DNA of 5,177 nt. Source: Verrucomicrobiota bacterium (lineage in GTDB: Bacteria > Verrucomicrobiota > Verrucomicrobiia > Chthoniobacterales > UBA10450). The notes below the pieces were generated by a model. That model saw only the letters and a list, made by a program, of their open reading frames with translations. It searched no databases and had not been told where the DNA came from. This document shows positions 1 through 5,177 of this stretch, one piece after another. The stretch covers positions 1-5,177 of the forward strand of contig QHOM01000169.1 in NCBI GenBank assembly GCA_003218785.1. The letters run 5' to 3'. A program made the position numbers and the translations under genes. The first letter of the stretch is position 1. Every line of letters starts with the position of its first letter.

Positions 1-2093
1 AGGCGAAGTGCATTCCCGATAACAGAAACCGAGCTGAAGCTCATGGCAGCGCCGGCGATCATCGGACTCAGAAGGAGCCCAAAGAACGGATAGAGCACAC
101 CGGCGGCAATAGGCACGCCGAGCGCGTTGTAGATAAACGCGAAAAATAAATTTTGCCGGATATTTCGCATCACGGCGCGACTGACGTGGATTGCTTTGAC
201 GATTCCCATCAGATCGCCTTTCACGAGCGTGATGCCGGCGCTCTCGATCGCGACGTCGGTTCCTGTGCCCATCGCGATTCCGACATCGGCGGCAGCCAGG
301 GCAGGCGCATCGTTGATCCCATCTCCCGCCATCGCCACGATTGCACCTTTGGATTTAAGCTTTTTGACGATTTCGATCTTTTCATCTGGCATCACGTCGG
401 CTTTGAACTCGTCGATGCCCAATTCGCGCGCAACAGACTCGGCCGTTCGACGATTGTCGCCGGTGCACATGGTGATCTTCAGGCCTGCTTCGTGAAGCTC
501 TCGGACGGCCTCTCTGGTTGTAGGCTTGATTGGATCCGCGATACCGAGAACGCCAGCCGCATCTCCGTTTATCGCGAGCCAGACTGTCGTTTCCGCTTTT
601 TGCTGCAAACGGTGGGCTTCTTTTGTTAGCTCTTCGGGGAATCTAACATTCGATTCTGCGAGAAACTTTTCCTTGCCGATGAGGATTGCTTTACCGTCAA
701 GGTTGCCGGACACCCCGCCGCCGGTGGTAGACTGAAAATCGATTACGTTGCGCAGCGCGATTTTCTCCTTTTCCGCGGCTTCGACGATCGCCCGCGCAAG
801 CGGGTGCTCGCTCTGGGATTCCACCGATGCTGCAATCTGCAAAAGATCACGTTCACTTATGGTGTTCGCCGCGATCCGGCTGACCACTTCTGGCTTACCG
901 GCTGTCAGCGTACCGGTTTTGTCCGTGATCAGGTGCGTGACTCTTTCGGCCGTCTCGATGGCTTCCGCATTTTTGACCAGCACTCCCGCTTGCGCCGCGC
1001 GCCCGACGCCGACCATGATCGACATCGGTGTTGCCAGTCCGAGCGCACACGGACACGCAATGATTAGAACCGAGACAGCGTTCACCAGCGCGTAAGCCGT
1101 CGCCGACGCCGGTCCGATGATCGACCAAACAACAAAAGTAATAATCGCAACGCCAATCACCGCCGGAACAAAATAACCGGACACTGTGTCGGCGAGTTTC
1201 TGAATGGGCGCGCGGGTGCGCTGCGCGCCCGCCACCATTTGGACAATCTGTGCGAGCAGTGTTTCCGAACCGATTTTCTCCGCGCGCATCAAAAACGAGC
1301 CGGTCTGATTCACCGTCGCCCCGATCACTTTCTCACCTGCCTGTTTGCTCACCGGCATCGGTTCGCCCGTGATCATCGATTCGTCGATGTTGCTTCTCCC
1401 ATCGATGATCACACCGTCGATTGGCACTTTCTCGCCTGGTCGGACACGAAGGATGTCGCCTTTCTGAATTTCATCCACTGCGATTTCCTCCTCCTGACCG
1501 TCCTGAACTCGGTGCGCAGTTTTCGCAGCCAGCCCTAGCAACGCCTTGATCGCATGCCCGGTGCGGCTTCGCGCTTTCGCCTCAATCAATTGCCCCAACA
1601 AGATCAAAGTCGTAATCACCGCTGCTGCTTCAAAATAAAGCTCGACTTCTCCATGGCGTCGGAAAGAAGTGGGGAAAATTCCAGGCGCGATCACGGCAAT
1701 GGCGCTGTAGAAATAAGCCGCGCCAACACCCACAGCGATGAGCGTGAACATGTTGAGGCTGCGATTAACGATCGAGTGCCATGCGCGCGTGAAAAAGAAG
1801 CCGCCCGCCCACAGGACCACAGGTGTCGTCAGGGCAAACTCGATCCATTTTCCGATTTGCTTTGGAACGATTGAATCGATTTTTAGTCCGGGAATGGCAT
1901 GACCCATTGCCATGAATAGCACCGGGATGGTCAAGCCTAGCGCGATCCAGAATTTCTGTGATAACGATCGCGTCTCTCTTTGCTCTTCTTCCTCTCCCCC
2001 GATAGCCTTCGGCTCCAGAGTCATTCCGCATTTCGGGCACGCTCCGGGATGATCCTGCTCAACCTCCGGATGCATCGGGCAGGTGTAGATCAT
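1..2093 (-). CDS. copA: Cu+-exporting P1B-type ATPase with N-terminal heavy-metal-binding domain (3' end cut by window edge)
   Basis: ATP-driven inner-membrane pump moving Cu+ (possibly Ag+) out of the cytoplasm. My reading of the reverse strand is open from the ATG at 2093 to the left edge: 697 codons, ending ...VIGNALR. Residues 3-27 form a small metal-binding domain (YTCPMHPE...CPKCGM), followed by an acidic linker (EEEE, 34-37). No GMxCxxC HMA domain is present. Key motifs: TGEP at 242-245 (dephosphorylation), CPC at 347-349 (membrane metal site), DKTGT at 391-395 (phosphorylated Asp391), SEHPLA at 428-433 (nucleotide-binding HP), TGDN at 544-547, GDGINDAP at 590-597. YN at 655-656 and MSFSS at 684-688 match the Cu+-selectivity residues of helices 7 and 8, which argues against a Zn/Cd pump. 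The final helix is present, so only a short tail is missing. Start choice: an in-frame stop lies at 2160-2162 and no other start codon follows it. The Shine-Dalgarno is weak. The gene is divergent from the Cys-rich peptide gene. Confidence 0.96.
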   Translation of the reverse strand, partial: MIYTCPMHPEVEQDHPGACPKCGMTLEPKAIGGEEEEQRETRSLSQKFWIALGLTIPVLFMAMGHAIPGLKIDSIVPKQIGKWIEFALTTPVVLWAGGFFFTRAWHSIVNRSLNMFTLIAVGVGAAYFYSAIAVIAPGIFPTSFRRHGEVELYFEAAAVITTLILLGQLIEAKARSRTGHAIKALLGLAAKTAHRVQDGQEEEIAVDEIQKGDILRVRPGEKVPIDGVIIDGRSNIDESMITGEPMPVSKQAGEKVIGATVNQTGSFLMRAEKIGSETLLAQIVQMVAGAQRTRAPIQKLADTVSGYFVPAVIGVAIITFVVWSIIGPASATAYALVNAVSVLIIACPCALGLATPMSIMVGVGRAAQAGVLVKNAEAIETAERVTHLITDKTGTLTAGKPEVVSRIAANTISERDLLQIAASVESQSEHPLARAIVEAAEKEKIALRNVIDFQSTTGGGVSGNLDGKAILIGKEKFLAESNVRFPEELTKEAHRLQQKAETTVWLAINGDAAGVLGIADPIKPTTREAVRELHEAGLKITMCTGDNRRTAESVARELGIDEFKADVMPDEKIEIVKKLKSKGAIVAMAGDGINDAPALAAADVGIAMGTGTDVAIESAGITLVKGDLMGIVKAIHVSRAVMRNIRQNLFFAFIYNALGVPIAAGVLYPFFGLLLSPMIAGAAMSFSSVSVIGNALR
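2013..2087 (-). other. Heavy-metal-binding domain (HMBD-type) of the Cu+ ATPase
   Basis: Residues 3-27 of the ATPase read YTCPMHPE, nine spacer residues, then CPKCGMTL. Three Cys, two Met and one His are arranged as in the short heavy-metal-binding domain found at the N-terminus of many copper ATPases and in CusB-type adaptors. In this protein it is the only cytosolic metal-binding module before the first membrane helix, replacing the ferredoxin-like HMA domains of classical CopA. Role inferred: metal sensing or delivery to the CPC transport site. Confidence 0.85.
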
Positions 2094-2143
2094 TCTCGTT
2101 TTACGCCCGTGACGACCGAGGGCTGCATTTCTTGGATTTCCAT
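2090..2143 (-). CDS. Possible 17-aa upstream leader peptide overlapping the ATPase start
   Basis: An ATG at 2143 opens a 17-codon frame (MEIQEMQPSVVTGVKRE) whose TGA overlaps the ATPase start codon in an ATGA arrangement. Such overlaps often mark translational coupling, and the ATPase itself has no good Shine-Dalgarno. The purine stretch GAAGAG sits only two bases before this ATG, which is close for a ribosome site. The peptide has no Cys, His cluster or other recognisable feature. A second short frame, 2101-2163 on the same strand (20 aa, one Cys), overlaps it, so at most one is likely to be used. It could equally be chance. Confidence 0.15.
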   Translation of the reverse strand: MEIQEMQPSVVTGVKRE

Positions 2144-2197
2144 TGCTCTTCGCTATTTTTCATTAGCGCATTGCGATGTCGCGGATAAAACTAATCC
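2094..2197. promoter_or_regulatory. Divergent promoter region between the Cu+ ATPase and Cys-rich peptide genes
   Basis: These 104 bases separate two divergently transcribed metal genes and must carry at least the start signals for the plus-strand gene, probably for both. I see no convincing -35/-10 pair. GATAAA at 2184-2189 could be a -10 for the plus strand but lacks a good -35. Possible operator-like structures are the 4-1-4 palindrome CGCATTGCG (2167-2175) and an inverted copy of ATGAAAAAT (minus strand 2163-2155, plus strand 2198-2206). Neither matches a CueR or CsoR site that I can recognise. Shared copper control is inferred from layout only. Confidence 0.45.
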
Positions 2198-2359
2198 ATG
2201 AAAAATTACACAAGAATCCTGTTTTCAATCCTGGCGGCAGCGATTTGCACGGCAACGTTCGCGGCGGACAAGCCGAATTGCAAAAAGACCGGCAAGAACT
2301 GCCCCATGAACGACAACAAGGCATGCAATTGCGGAAAGAGTTGCGAATGTGCTAAGTGA
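2198..2359 (+). CDS. Small exported Cys-rich, metallothionein-like metal-binding peptide
   Basis: A 53-aa protein, ATG at 2198 to TGA at 2357-2359. Residues 1-23 look like a Sec signal peptide: K2 and R6, hydrophobic core about 7-19, then ATFAA with cleavage likely after A22 or A23. The mature part is about 30 residues, Lys- and Asn-rich, with six Cys at 28, 35, 43, 45, 49 and 51. The end reads CNCGKSCEC, two CxC pairs separated by three residues, as in metallothioneins. NCPM at 34-37 repeats the CPM tripeptide of the neighbouring ATPase's metal domain. Cys17 lies in the signal peptide but is preceded by Ile, so a lipobox is unlikely. Inferred role: soft-metal (Cu+/Ag+) binding in the periplasm. 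Codons look natural and the frame shows the full export-plus-Cys design, so chance is unlikely. No clear Shine-Dalgarno is visible. I do not recognise a named family. Confidence 0.82.
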   Translation: MKNYTRILFSILAAAICTATFAADKPNCKKTGKNCPMNDNKACNCGKSCECAK

Positions 2360-2397
2360 GCGAAGCATCTCGCTTCTGAATCGTTAGACTGAGAGAG

Positions 2398-2427
2398 CTG
2401 GACGCCTGCAGTGGGAGGTGCCGCTAC
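2398..2427. repeat. Candidate dispersed intergenic repeat unit
   Basis: The 30 bases beginning CTGGACGCCTGCAG and ending GGTGCCGCTACC are GC-rich and fold imperfectly on themselves. They have the look of the short dispersed intergenic repeats found in some soil bacterial genomes. Only one copy is present here, so nothing in the window demonstrates repetition. Confidence 0.15.
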
Positions 2428-2442
2428 CGTAAACAGACGACA

Positions 2443-2456
2443 GGGAACTGCTTCCC
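2443..2456 (-). terminator. Possible terminator hairpin after the membrane protein gene
   Basis: Read on the minus strand, GGGAA-GCAG-TTCCC forms a perfect 5-bp stem with a 4-base loop. It begins two bases after the TAG of the membrane protein gene and is followed by the T-rich stretch TGTCGTCTGTTT. The stem is short and the tail is not a pure T run, so it would be a weak terminator at best. Confidence 0.3.
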
Positions 2457-2458
2457 AC

Positions 2459-3055
2459 CTACCGAGAATTGAGACTGGGGTATATCTCAAAGCCTACAAT
2501 CACCAGCCACAGCAAGAACACGACTGCCATAAAGGAATGAACGCGGATGTTTTTCGATAGAACTCCAACGAGGCAAACGGGGATCGACGCGGCTGTGAAG
2601 ACCAGAGGAATCACACCCATCCCTAATACATATTGCCATCCTCCCTTGAGGAATGAATCCACGAGATCGGCGATGCTCGCCAGTAGGAACACGGGATAGA
2701 ACCACCAGCGTTTTGAGAGGAAGTAAACGTCCAGACTGTCGGTGCTCGCCCAATCGCTTGGGACCAAAATGACGGCGAGAAGGAAGAGAAGAACAGCGTA
2801 CAGAATGATGAAAAAGTAGTGTCCCAAGGTCCAGGCGTTCAAGAGACCGAGCAGGCGGAACTGCCACCACCAAAACAACACCATCCACACGAACAAAGCG
2901 GCCAGCCAGGCACCGTGCGCCCAACTGAGTTGCAAGCGGTGCCCATGGCCGCTTAGCCGATCGATCGCCGAGCCGATGCCCACGAGGATGTGCGTAATGC
3001 CGAGGCCGATGATGATCGACGTGAGCACCATCACGTGCTGGAACTGGTCAGTCAC
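2459..3055 (-). CDS. Six-helix integral membrane protein of unknown function
   Basis: A 198-aa protein with about six hydrophobic helices at residues 9-29, 46-65, 78-98, 117-134, 143-165 and 174-192. The first helix reads SIIIGLGITHIL. The second ends in a Trp cluster (FWWWQF, 61-66). Between helices 3 and 4 lies SDWASTDSLDVYF followed by KRWWF. From memory, this combination (SIxLGLGxTHLL, a WW-F cluster, P...D..YF...RWFF) marks a widespread bacterial family of uncharacterised membrane proteins. I know of no established function. The start codon is GTG at 3053-3055. No Shine-Dalgarno precedes it, only an A-tract (T8 at 3061-3068 on the plus strand), but the next Met (residue 9) would cut into the first helix. 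It is separated by 192 bases from the oxidase gene upstream and probably has its own promoter. No Cys/His/Met metal pattern ties it to copper. Confidence 0.85.
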   Translation of the reverse strand: MTDQFQHVMVLTSIIIGLGITHILVGIGSAIDRLSGHGHRLQLSWAHGAWLAALFVWMVLFWWWQFRLLGLLNAWTLGHYFFIILYAVLLFLLAVILVPSDWASTDSLDVYFLSKRWWFYPVFLLASIADLVDSFLKGGWQYVLGMGVIPLVFTAASIPVCLVGVLSKNIRVHSFMAVVFLLWLVIVGFEIYPSLNSR

Positions 3056-3247
3056 TCGAATTTTTTTTAAAACCCGCGCGGAGCCTTGACTTCGAGTCTA
3101 AAATTAAGCCGCACGCGCGATCGAGGGCAAACCAAACTGCTAGAATCGGGTGCGCCAGCATTTCTCTTAGTGTTTAGTTAATGATGTTTGTAATAACCGC
3201 TCTCGAGCTGTGTCATTGGAGACATTGATATATTCATAGGATTTGAA
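3056..3247. other. Intergenic region between the multicopper oxidase end and the membrane protein start
   Basis: These 192 bases are AT-richer than the genes beside them and should contain the end of the oxidase transcript and a promoter for the membrane protein (minus strand). The best promoter-like pair I can find is TTGCCC (minus, 3130-3125) and TAATTT (minus, 3106-3101) with an 18-base gap, a poor match. An eight-base T run (plus 3061-3068) lies just upstream of the GTG start. Near the oxidase stop only tiny stems occur (for example TGTC/GACA around 3211-3224), with no clear terminator. I see no gene here. Confidence 0.4.
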
Positions 3248-4663
3248 TCAGCCACGATGATGATGCGTTGGATTTTGTGGCGCTGACGGCGCGGCTGGCA
3301 CCTCGATTCTATCACGCCGCAGATCATCTGCGGCCGCAATGGTGGCGACAGTTCCCTGCGGATGCTGATACCAGCCGGGATCTTCGTAGCTCGTGATCCC
3401 TTCGCGCACTTTGAGCAAAGTCAGCAGCCCGCTCATGTCGATCACATCGAATGGGCCAGGCGCTCCAACCATCGGAAGGCTGTTGCGCGGCACCTTCATG
3501 TGCATCTCTGCCATCTCGCCCATGCCATTCGTTCCCATTGTCATGTAGCCCGGCAGCAAACTCGCGCGGATCTTCTCGTCCAATTTCCCCGGCTGCACGC
3601 CGATCGTATTCGGAAATTTGTCTCCCATTTGTGTCATCACATGATGGGTCATGTGGCAATGCATCGGCCAATCACCGGGTTGATCGGCAACAAATTCGAA
3701 AGTGCGCGACTGGCCGACGGCAACCAACACTGTTGTTTCCACCTGCTGCGCCGACTCCGGAATTTGGCCGCCGTCGGTTTCGGTTATTCGGAACTGATAT
3801 CCGTGCAGGTGAATCGGATGATGTTCCATTACCGCGACGCTGGCGATGCGAATGCGAACGCGATCGCCCAGCTTTGCCACCATCGGTTCCGTCGCCGGGA
3901 AAATTTTCGCGTTAAAAGTGAAGACGTTGAAGTCTGTCATCTCGTTCGGATTCGGTCGCGATGTGCCGGTGTCGAGTCGCCACTCGCTGAGCATGAACGC
4001 GAAATCCCGGTCAGGACGCTGCTCTTTTGGCCGACGCGGATGAATGACGAACAAGCCCATTGTGCCGAGCGCCATCTGGGTCATCTCATCGCTATGCGAG
4101 TGGTACATGTGCGTCCCATGCTGACGCAATGTGAACTCGTAGCGGAACGTCTCGCCCGGCTGAATGTTCTTCTGTGTTAGACCGCCGACGCCATCCATTC
4201 CGTTCGGCAGCAGGATGCCGTGCCAATGAACGCTTGTGGCCTCGGGAAGATTGTTTGTGACGTAAATCCGCACACGATCGCCTTCGACTGCCTCGATCGT
4301 TGGGCCATGCACATGACCGTTGAAGCCCCAGCATTTTGCGCGCATGCCGGGCGCGAACTCATGATCGACTTCCTCGGCAACGAGGTGATACACCTTCACG
4401 CCGTCGATAACTTTCCACGGCAACGAAATGTTGTTAGGCGTAATGACCGGCGTGTAATCCTTGCCCGCTTCGCCGGGTGGCAGCGTCGGCTTCGGATCGA
4501 CGCGCTCGATAAGCGGTTTATTTCTGTTCGCCGCCGCGGTCGTTTCGCGTGGCTTGTTAGGCTCACGTGTTTTAACTCCCTGGGCAGAGCCGAGTCTTTG
4601 CAAAACCGCTGCGCTGCCAGCGAGCGCGCCTGCGCTGGTTAGAAACTTTCGTCGTGTAATCAT
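3248..4663 (-). CDS. Tat-exported two-domain multicopper oxidase (putative periplasmic Cu+ oxidase)
   Basis: A 471-aa copper enzyme expected to oxidise Cu+ (or phenolic substrates) while reducing O2 to water in the periplasm. It starts with a twin-arginine signal (ITRRKFLTSAG, R4 R5, cleavage near A27). All four copper motifs are complete: HWHG (146-149), HSH (188-190), HPIHLHG (282-288) and HCHMTHHVMTQM (335-346). They supply eight trinuclear-cluster His and the type 1 ligands H282, C336, H341 and axial M346. The four motifs sit in two cupredoxin domains (about 72-200 and 215-360), with the type 1 site only in the second. Residues about 373-408 are Met-rich (six Met between 374 and 389), and the C-terminus ends THHHRG. 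Start choice: AGGTGA lies five bases before the ATG at 4663. A longer frame from 4714 would run into the preceding gene and bury the Tat motif. It follows the TolC gene by one base, so the two are co-transcribed. CueO/PcoA-like roles are inferred. Confidence 0.94.
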   Translation of the reverse strand: MITRRKFLTSAGALAGSAAVLQRLGSAQGVKTREPNKPRETTAAANRNKPLIERVDPKPTLPPGEAGKDYTPVITPNNISLPWKVIDGVKVYHLVAEEVDHEFAPGMRAKCWGFNGHVHGPTIEAVEGDRVRIYVTNNLPEATSVHWHGILLPNGMDGVGGLTQKNIQPGETFRYEFTLRQHGTHMYHSHSDEMTQMALGTMGLFVIHPRRPKEQRPDRDFAFMLSEWRLDTGTSRPNPNEMTDFNVFTFNAKIFPATEPMVAKLGDRVRIRIASVAVMEHHPIHLHGYQFRITETDGGQIPESAQQVETTVLVAVGQSRTFEFVADQPGDWPMHCHMTHHVMTQMGDKFPNTIGVQPGKLDEKIRASLLPGYMTMGTNGMGEMAEMHMKVPRNSLPMVGAPGPFDVIDMSGLLTLLKVREGITSYEDPGWYQHPQGTVATIAAADDLRRDRIEVPAAPSAPQNPTHHHRG

Positions 4664-4664
4664 A

Positions 4665-5177
4665 TTATTCACCTGATTCTTTTCCTTCCCTTTGAAGTGA
4701 AATGAACTTTCCACTCAAACTGCCACCGACCGCCTTCTCCAGTTCTGCGCGCGCGACCCAGTAGTCACGCAACGCTTCGACAGATTCCGCGCCGGTTTTT
4801 ACTTCCTCCTGCTTTGCTTGCAGGAGTTGAAATGGACCGATCTGCATCGCGTTGTATTCGAGTTGCGATTCTTCGGTCACCCGCGTGCGAGTCGGCAGCG
4901 CGGTAGATTTGAAATATTCAACCTGCCGTCGCGAGAGCAGCATCTTGTCACGCGCCGCGCGCACATCGGAACGAATATCGGCCGCGAGCGCGAGATAACG
5001 TTGCTCACTCTGACGCAGCTTGGCGCTAGAGCGCGCAACCGCCGCCTGACCTTGATTGAAGATTGGGATCGGCACGTTGACGCTCGGACCGACTGCGTAT
5101 TCGCCGCTTATCTCGCGCTCGTAATGAGCGCCCACCTCCGCTTGCTGCAGAATCGCGTCGGCTCGCGCGATGCCAAG
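4665..5177 (-). CDS. TolC-family outer membrane efflux protein, C-terminal part (5' end beyond window)
   Basis: The frame is open from the right edge to the TAA at 4665-4667 and gives 170 residues. It is the second half of an outer membrane efflux protein that would form the trimeric outer-membrane exit duct of an RND-type or similar metal pump. GPSVNVPIPIFNQGQA (residues 30-45 of this fragment) is the conserved strand-to-helix turn of the second TolC repeat. It is followed by long Arg/Gln/Ala-rich helices (about 46-99) and the typical QLEYNAMQIGPFQLLQAKQE segment (104-123), then DYWVARAELEKAVGG (138-152). This form resembles the CusC/CzcC-like branch found in heavy-metal clusters. The GTG at 5135 is not the start, since upstream codons in the same frame (LGIARADAILQQAE) already match the family. 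Membrane-fusion and RND partners are not in the window. The gene leads directly into the multicopper oxidase gene. Confidence 0.92.
   Translation of the reverse strand, partial: LGIARADAILQQAEVGAHYEREISGEYAVGPSVNVPIPIFNQGQAAVARSSAKLRQSEQRYLALAADIRSDVRAARDKMLLSRRQVEYFKSTALPTRTRVTEESQLEYNAMQIGPFQLLQAKQEEVKTGAESVEALRDYWVARAELEKAVGGSLSGKFISLQREGKESGE
4669..4674 (-). promoter_or_regulatory. Ribosome binding site that fixes the multicopper oxidase start
   Basis: On the minus strand AGGTGA stands five bases before the ATG at 4661-4663. It lies within the last codons of the TolC-family gene. It supports the start that places the twin-arginine motif at residues 4-5 and suggests coupled translation of the two genes. 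Confidence 0.75.

Larger units (their letters stand above)
2360..2458. other. Convergent intergenic region with inverted repeats
   Basis: This 99-base gap lies between the ends of the Cys-rich peptide gene (plus) and the membrane protein gene (minus). It holds several short inverted repeats: GAAGC/GCTTC with a 5-base loop at 2362-2376, an imperfect stem between about 2400 and 2423 (GACGCCT with AGGTGCC), and GGGAA/TTCCC at 2443-2456. GTGGGA (2411-2416) can also pair with TCCCAC (2453-2458), so alternative folds exist. No open frame worth calling is present. The probable job is ending transcription from both sides. Confidence 0.4.

Noticed and set aside
153..1874. Several plus-strand open frames opposite the copper ATPase
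   Set aside because: They are antisense shadows. The minus-strand reading is one continuous ATPase with all P-type motifs in order.
1765..2040. 91-codon minus-strand frame overlapping the ATPase N-terminus
   Set aside because: It lies in another frame of the ATPase gene. The ATPase frame is unbroken here and carries the metal-binding domain and the first helices.
2246..2248. Cys17 of the small peptide as a lipoprotein anchor
   Set aside because: The preceding residues are A-A-I, which do not fit a lipobox, and a signal peptidase I site after A22 or A23 fits better.
2206..2490. 94-codon minus-strand frame across the Cys-rich peptide gene and spacer
   Set aside because: It shows no recognisable domain and overlaps the end of the membrane protein gene. 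The opposite strand encodes a signal peptide plus ordered Cys pairs, which explains the sequence better.
2487..2924. 145-codon minus-strand frame within the membrane protein gene
   Set aside because: It is Arg/Ser-rich in a shifted frame. The overlapping frame gives a coherent six-helix membrane protein.
3362..4180. Long plus-strand open frame (272 codons) antisense to the multicopper oxidase
   Set aside because: It is a mirror of the oxidase coding strand, with many His and Arg produced by reverse-reading, and shows no domain. The oxidase frame has every copper motif.
4664..4714. Upstream start for the multicopper oxidase (17 extra residues)
   Set aside because: It would overlap the TolC gene and push the twin-arginine motif inside the protein. 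The ATG at 4663 has a good ribosome site and gives a normal Tat signal.
5133..5135. GTG as the start of the TolC-family protein
   Set aside because: Codons upstream in the same frame stay open to the window edge and fit the family, so the gene is truncated by the window.
1..5177. CRISPR arrays, tRNA or rRNA genes, insertion sequences, riboswitches
   Set aside because: I saw no spaced direct repeats, cloverleaf or rRNA-like sequence, transposase frame or terminal inverted repeats in reading the window.

Overview
The window reads as part of a bacterial copper (possibly copper/silver) resistance locus. Nearly all of it is protein-coding, mostly on the minus strand. No rRNA, tRNA, CRISPR array, insertion sequence or metal-responsive regulator is visible. 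The base composition looks moderately GC-rich. The TolC-type outer membrane protein and the Tat-exported copper oxidase indicate a Gram-negative cell. Gene content and style would fit a soil Verrucomicrobium or Acidobacterium, but this is an impression and not a placement.

Layout, left to right. Positions 1-2093 (minus) hold almost all of a Cu+-exporting P1B-type ATPase. It has an N-terminal heavy-metal-binding CPMHPE...CPKCGM domain instead of the usual HMA domain, and its last residues run off the left edge. Positions 2094-2197 are a divergent promoter region. Positions 2198-2359 (plus) encode a 53-aa exported Cys-rich peptide resembling a periplasmic metallothionein. Positions 2360-2458 are a convergent intergenic stretch with hairpins. 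Positions 2459-3055 (minus, GTG start) encode a six-helix membrane protein of unknown function. Positions 3056-3247 are intergenic. Positions 3248-4663 (minus) encode a Tat-exported two-cupredoxin-domain multicopper oxidase with a Met-rich and His-tipped C-terminal tail. Positions 4665-5177 (minus) hold the C-terminal part of a TolC-family outer membrane efflux protein, whose 5' end lies beyond the right edge. It is separated from the oxidase gene by one base.

Inferred teamwork: the ATPase pumps Cu+ from cytoplasm to periplasm. There the small Cys-rich peptide could bind it and the multicopper oxidase could oxidise Cu+ to the less toxic Cu2+. The TolC protein, with RND partners presumably outside the window, could carry metal across the outer membrane. 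The membrane protein sits among these genes but nothing in its sequence ties it to copper.

The most noteworthy item is the short Cys-rich gene at 2198-2359, divergent from the ATPase. It is small enough to be missed by length-filtered gene calling.
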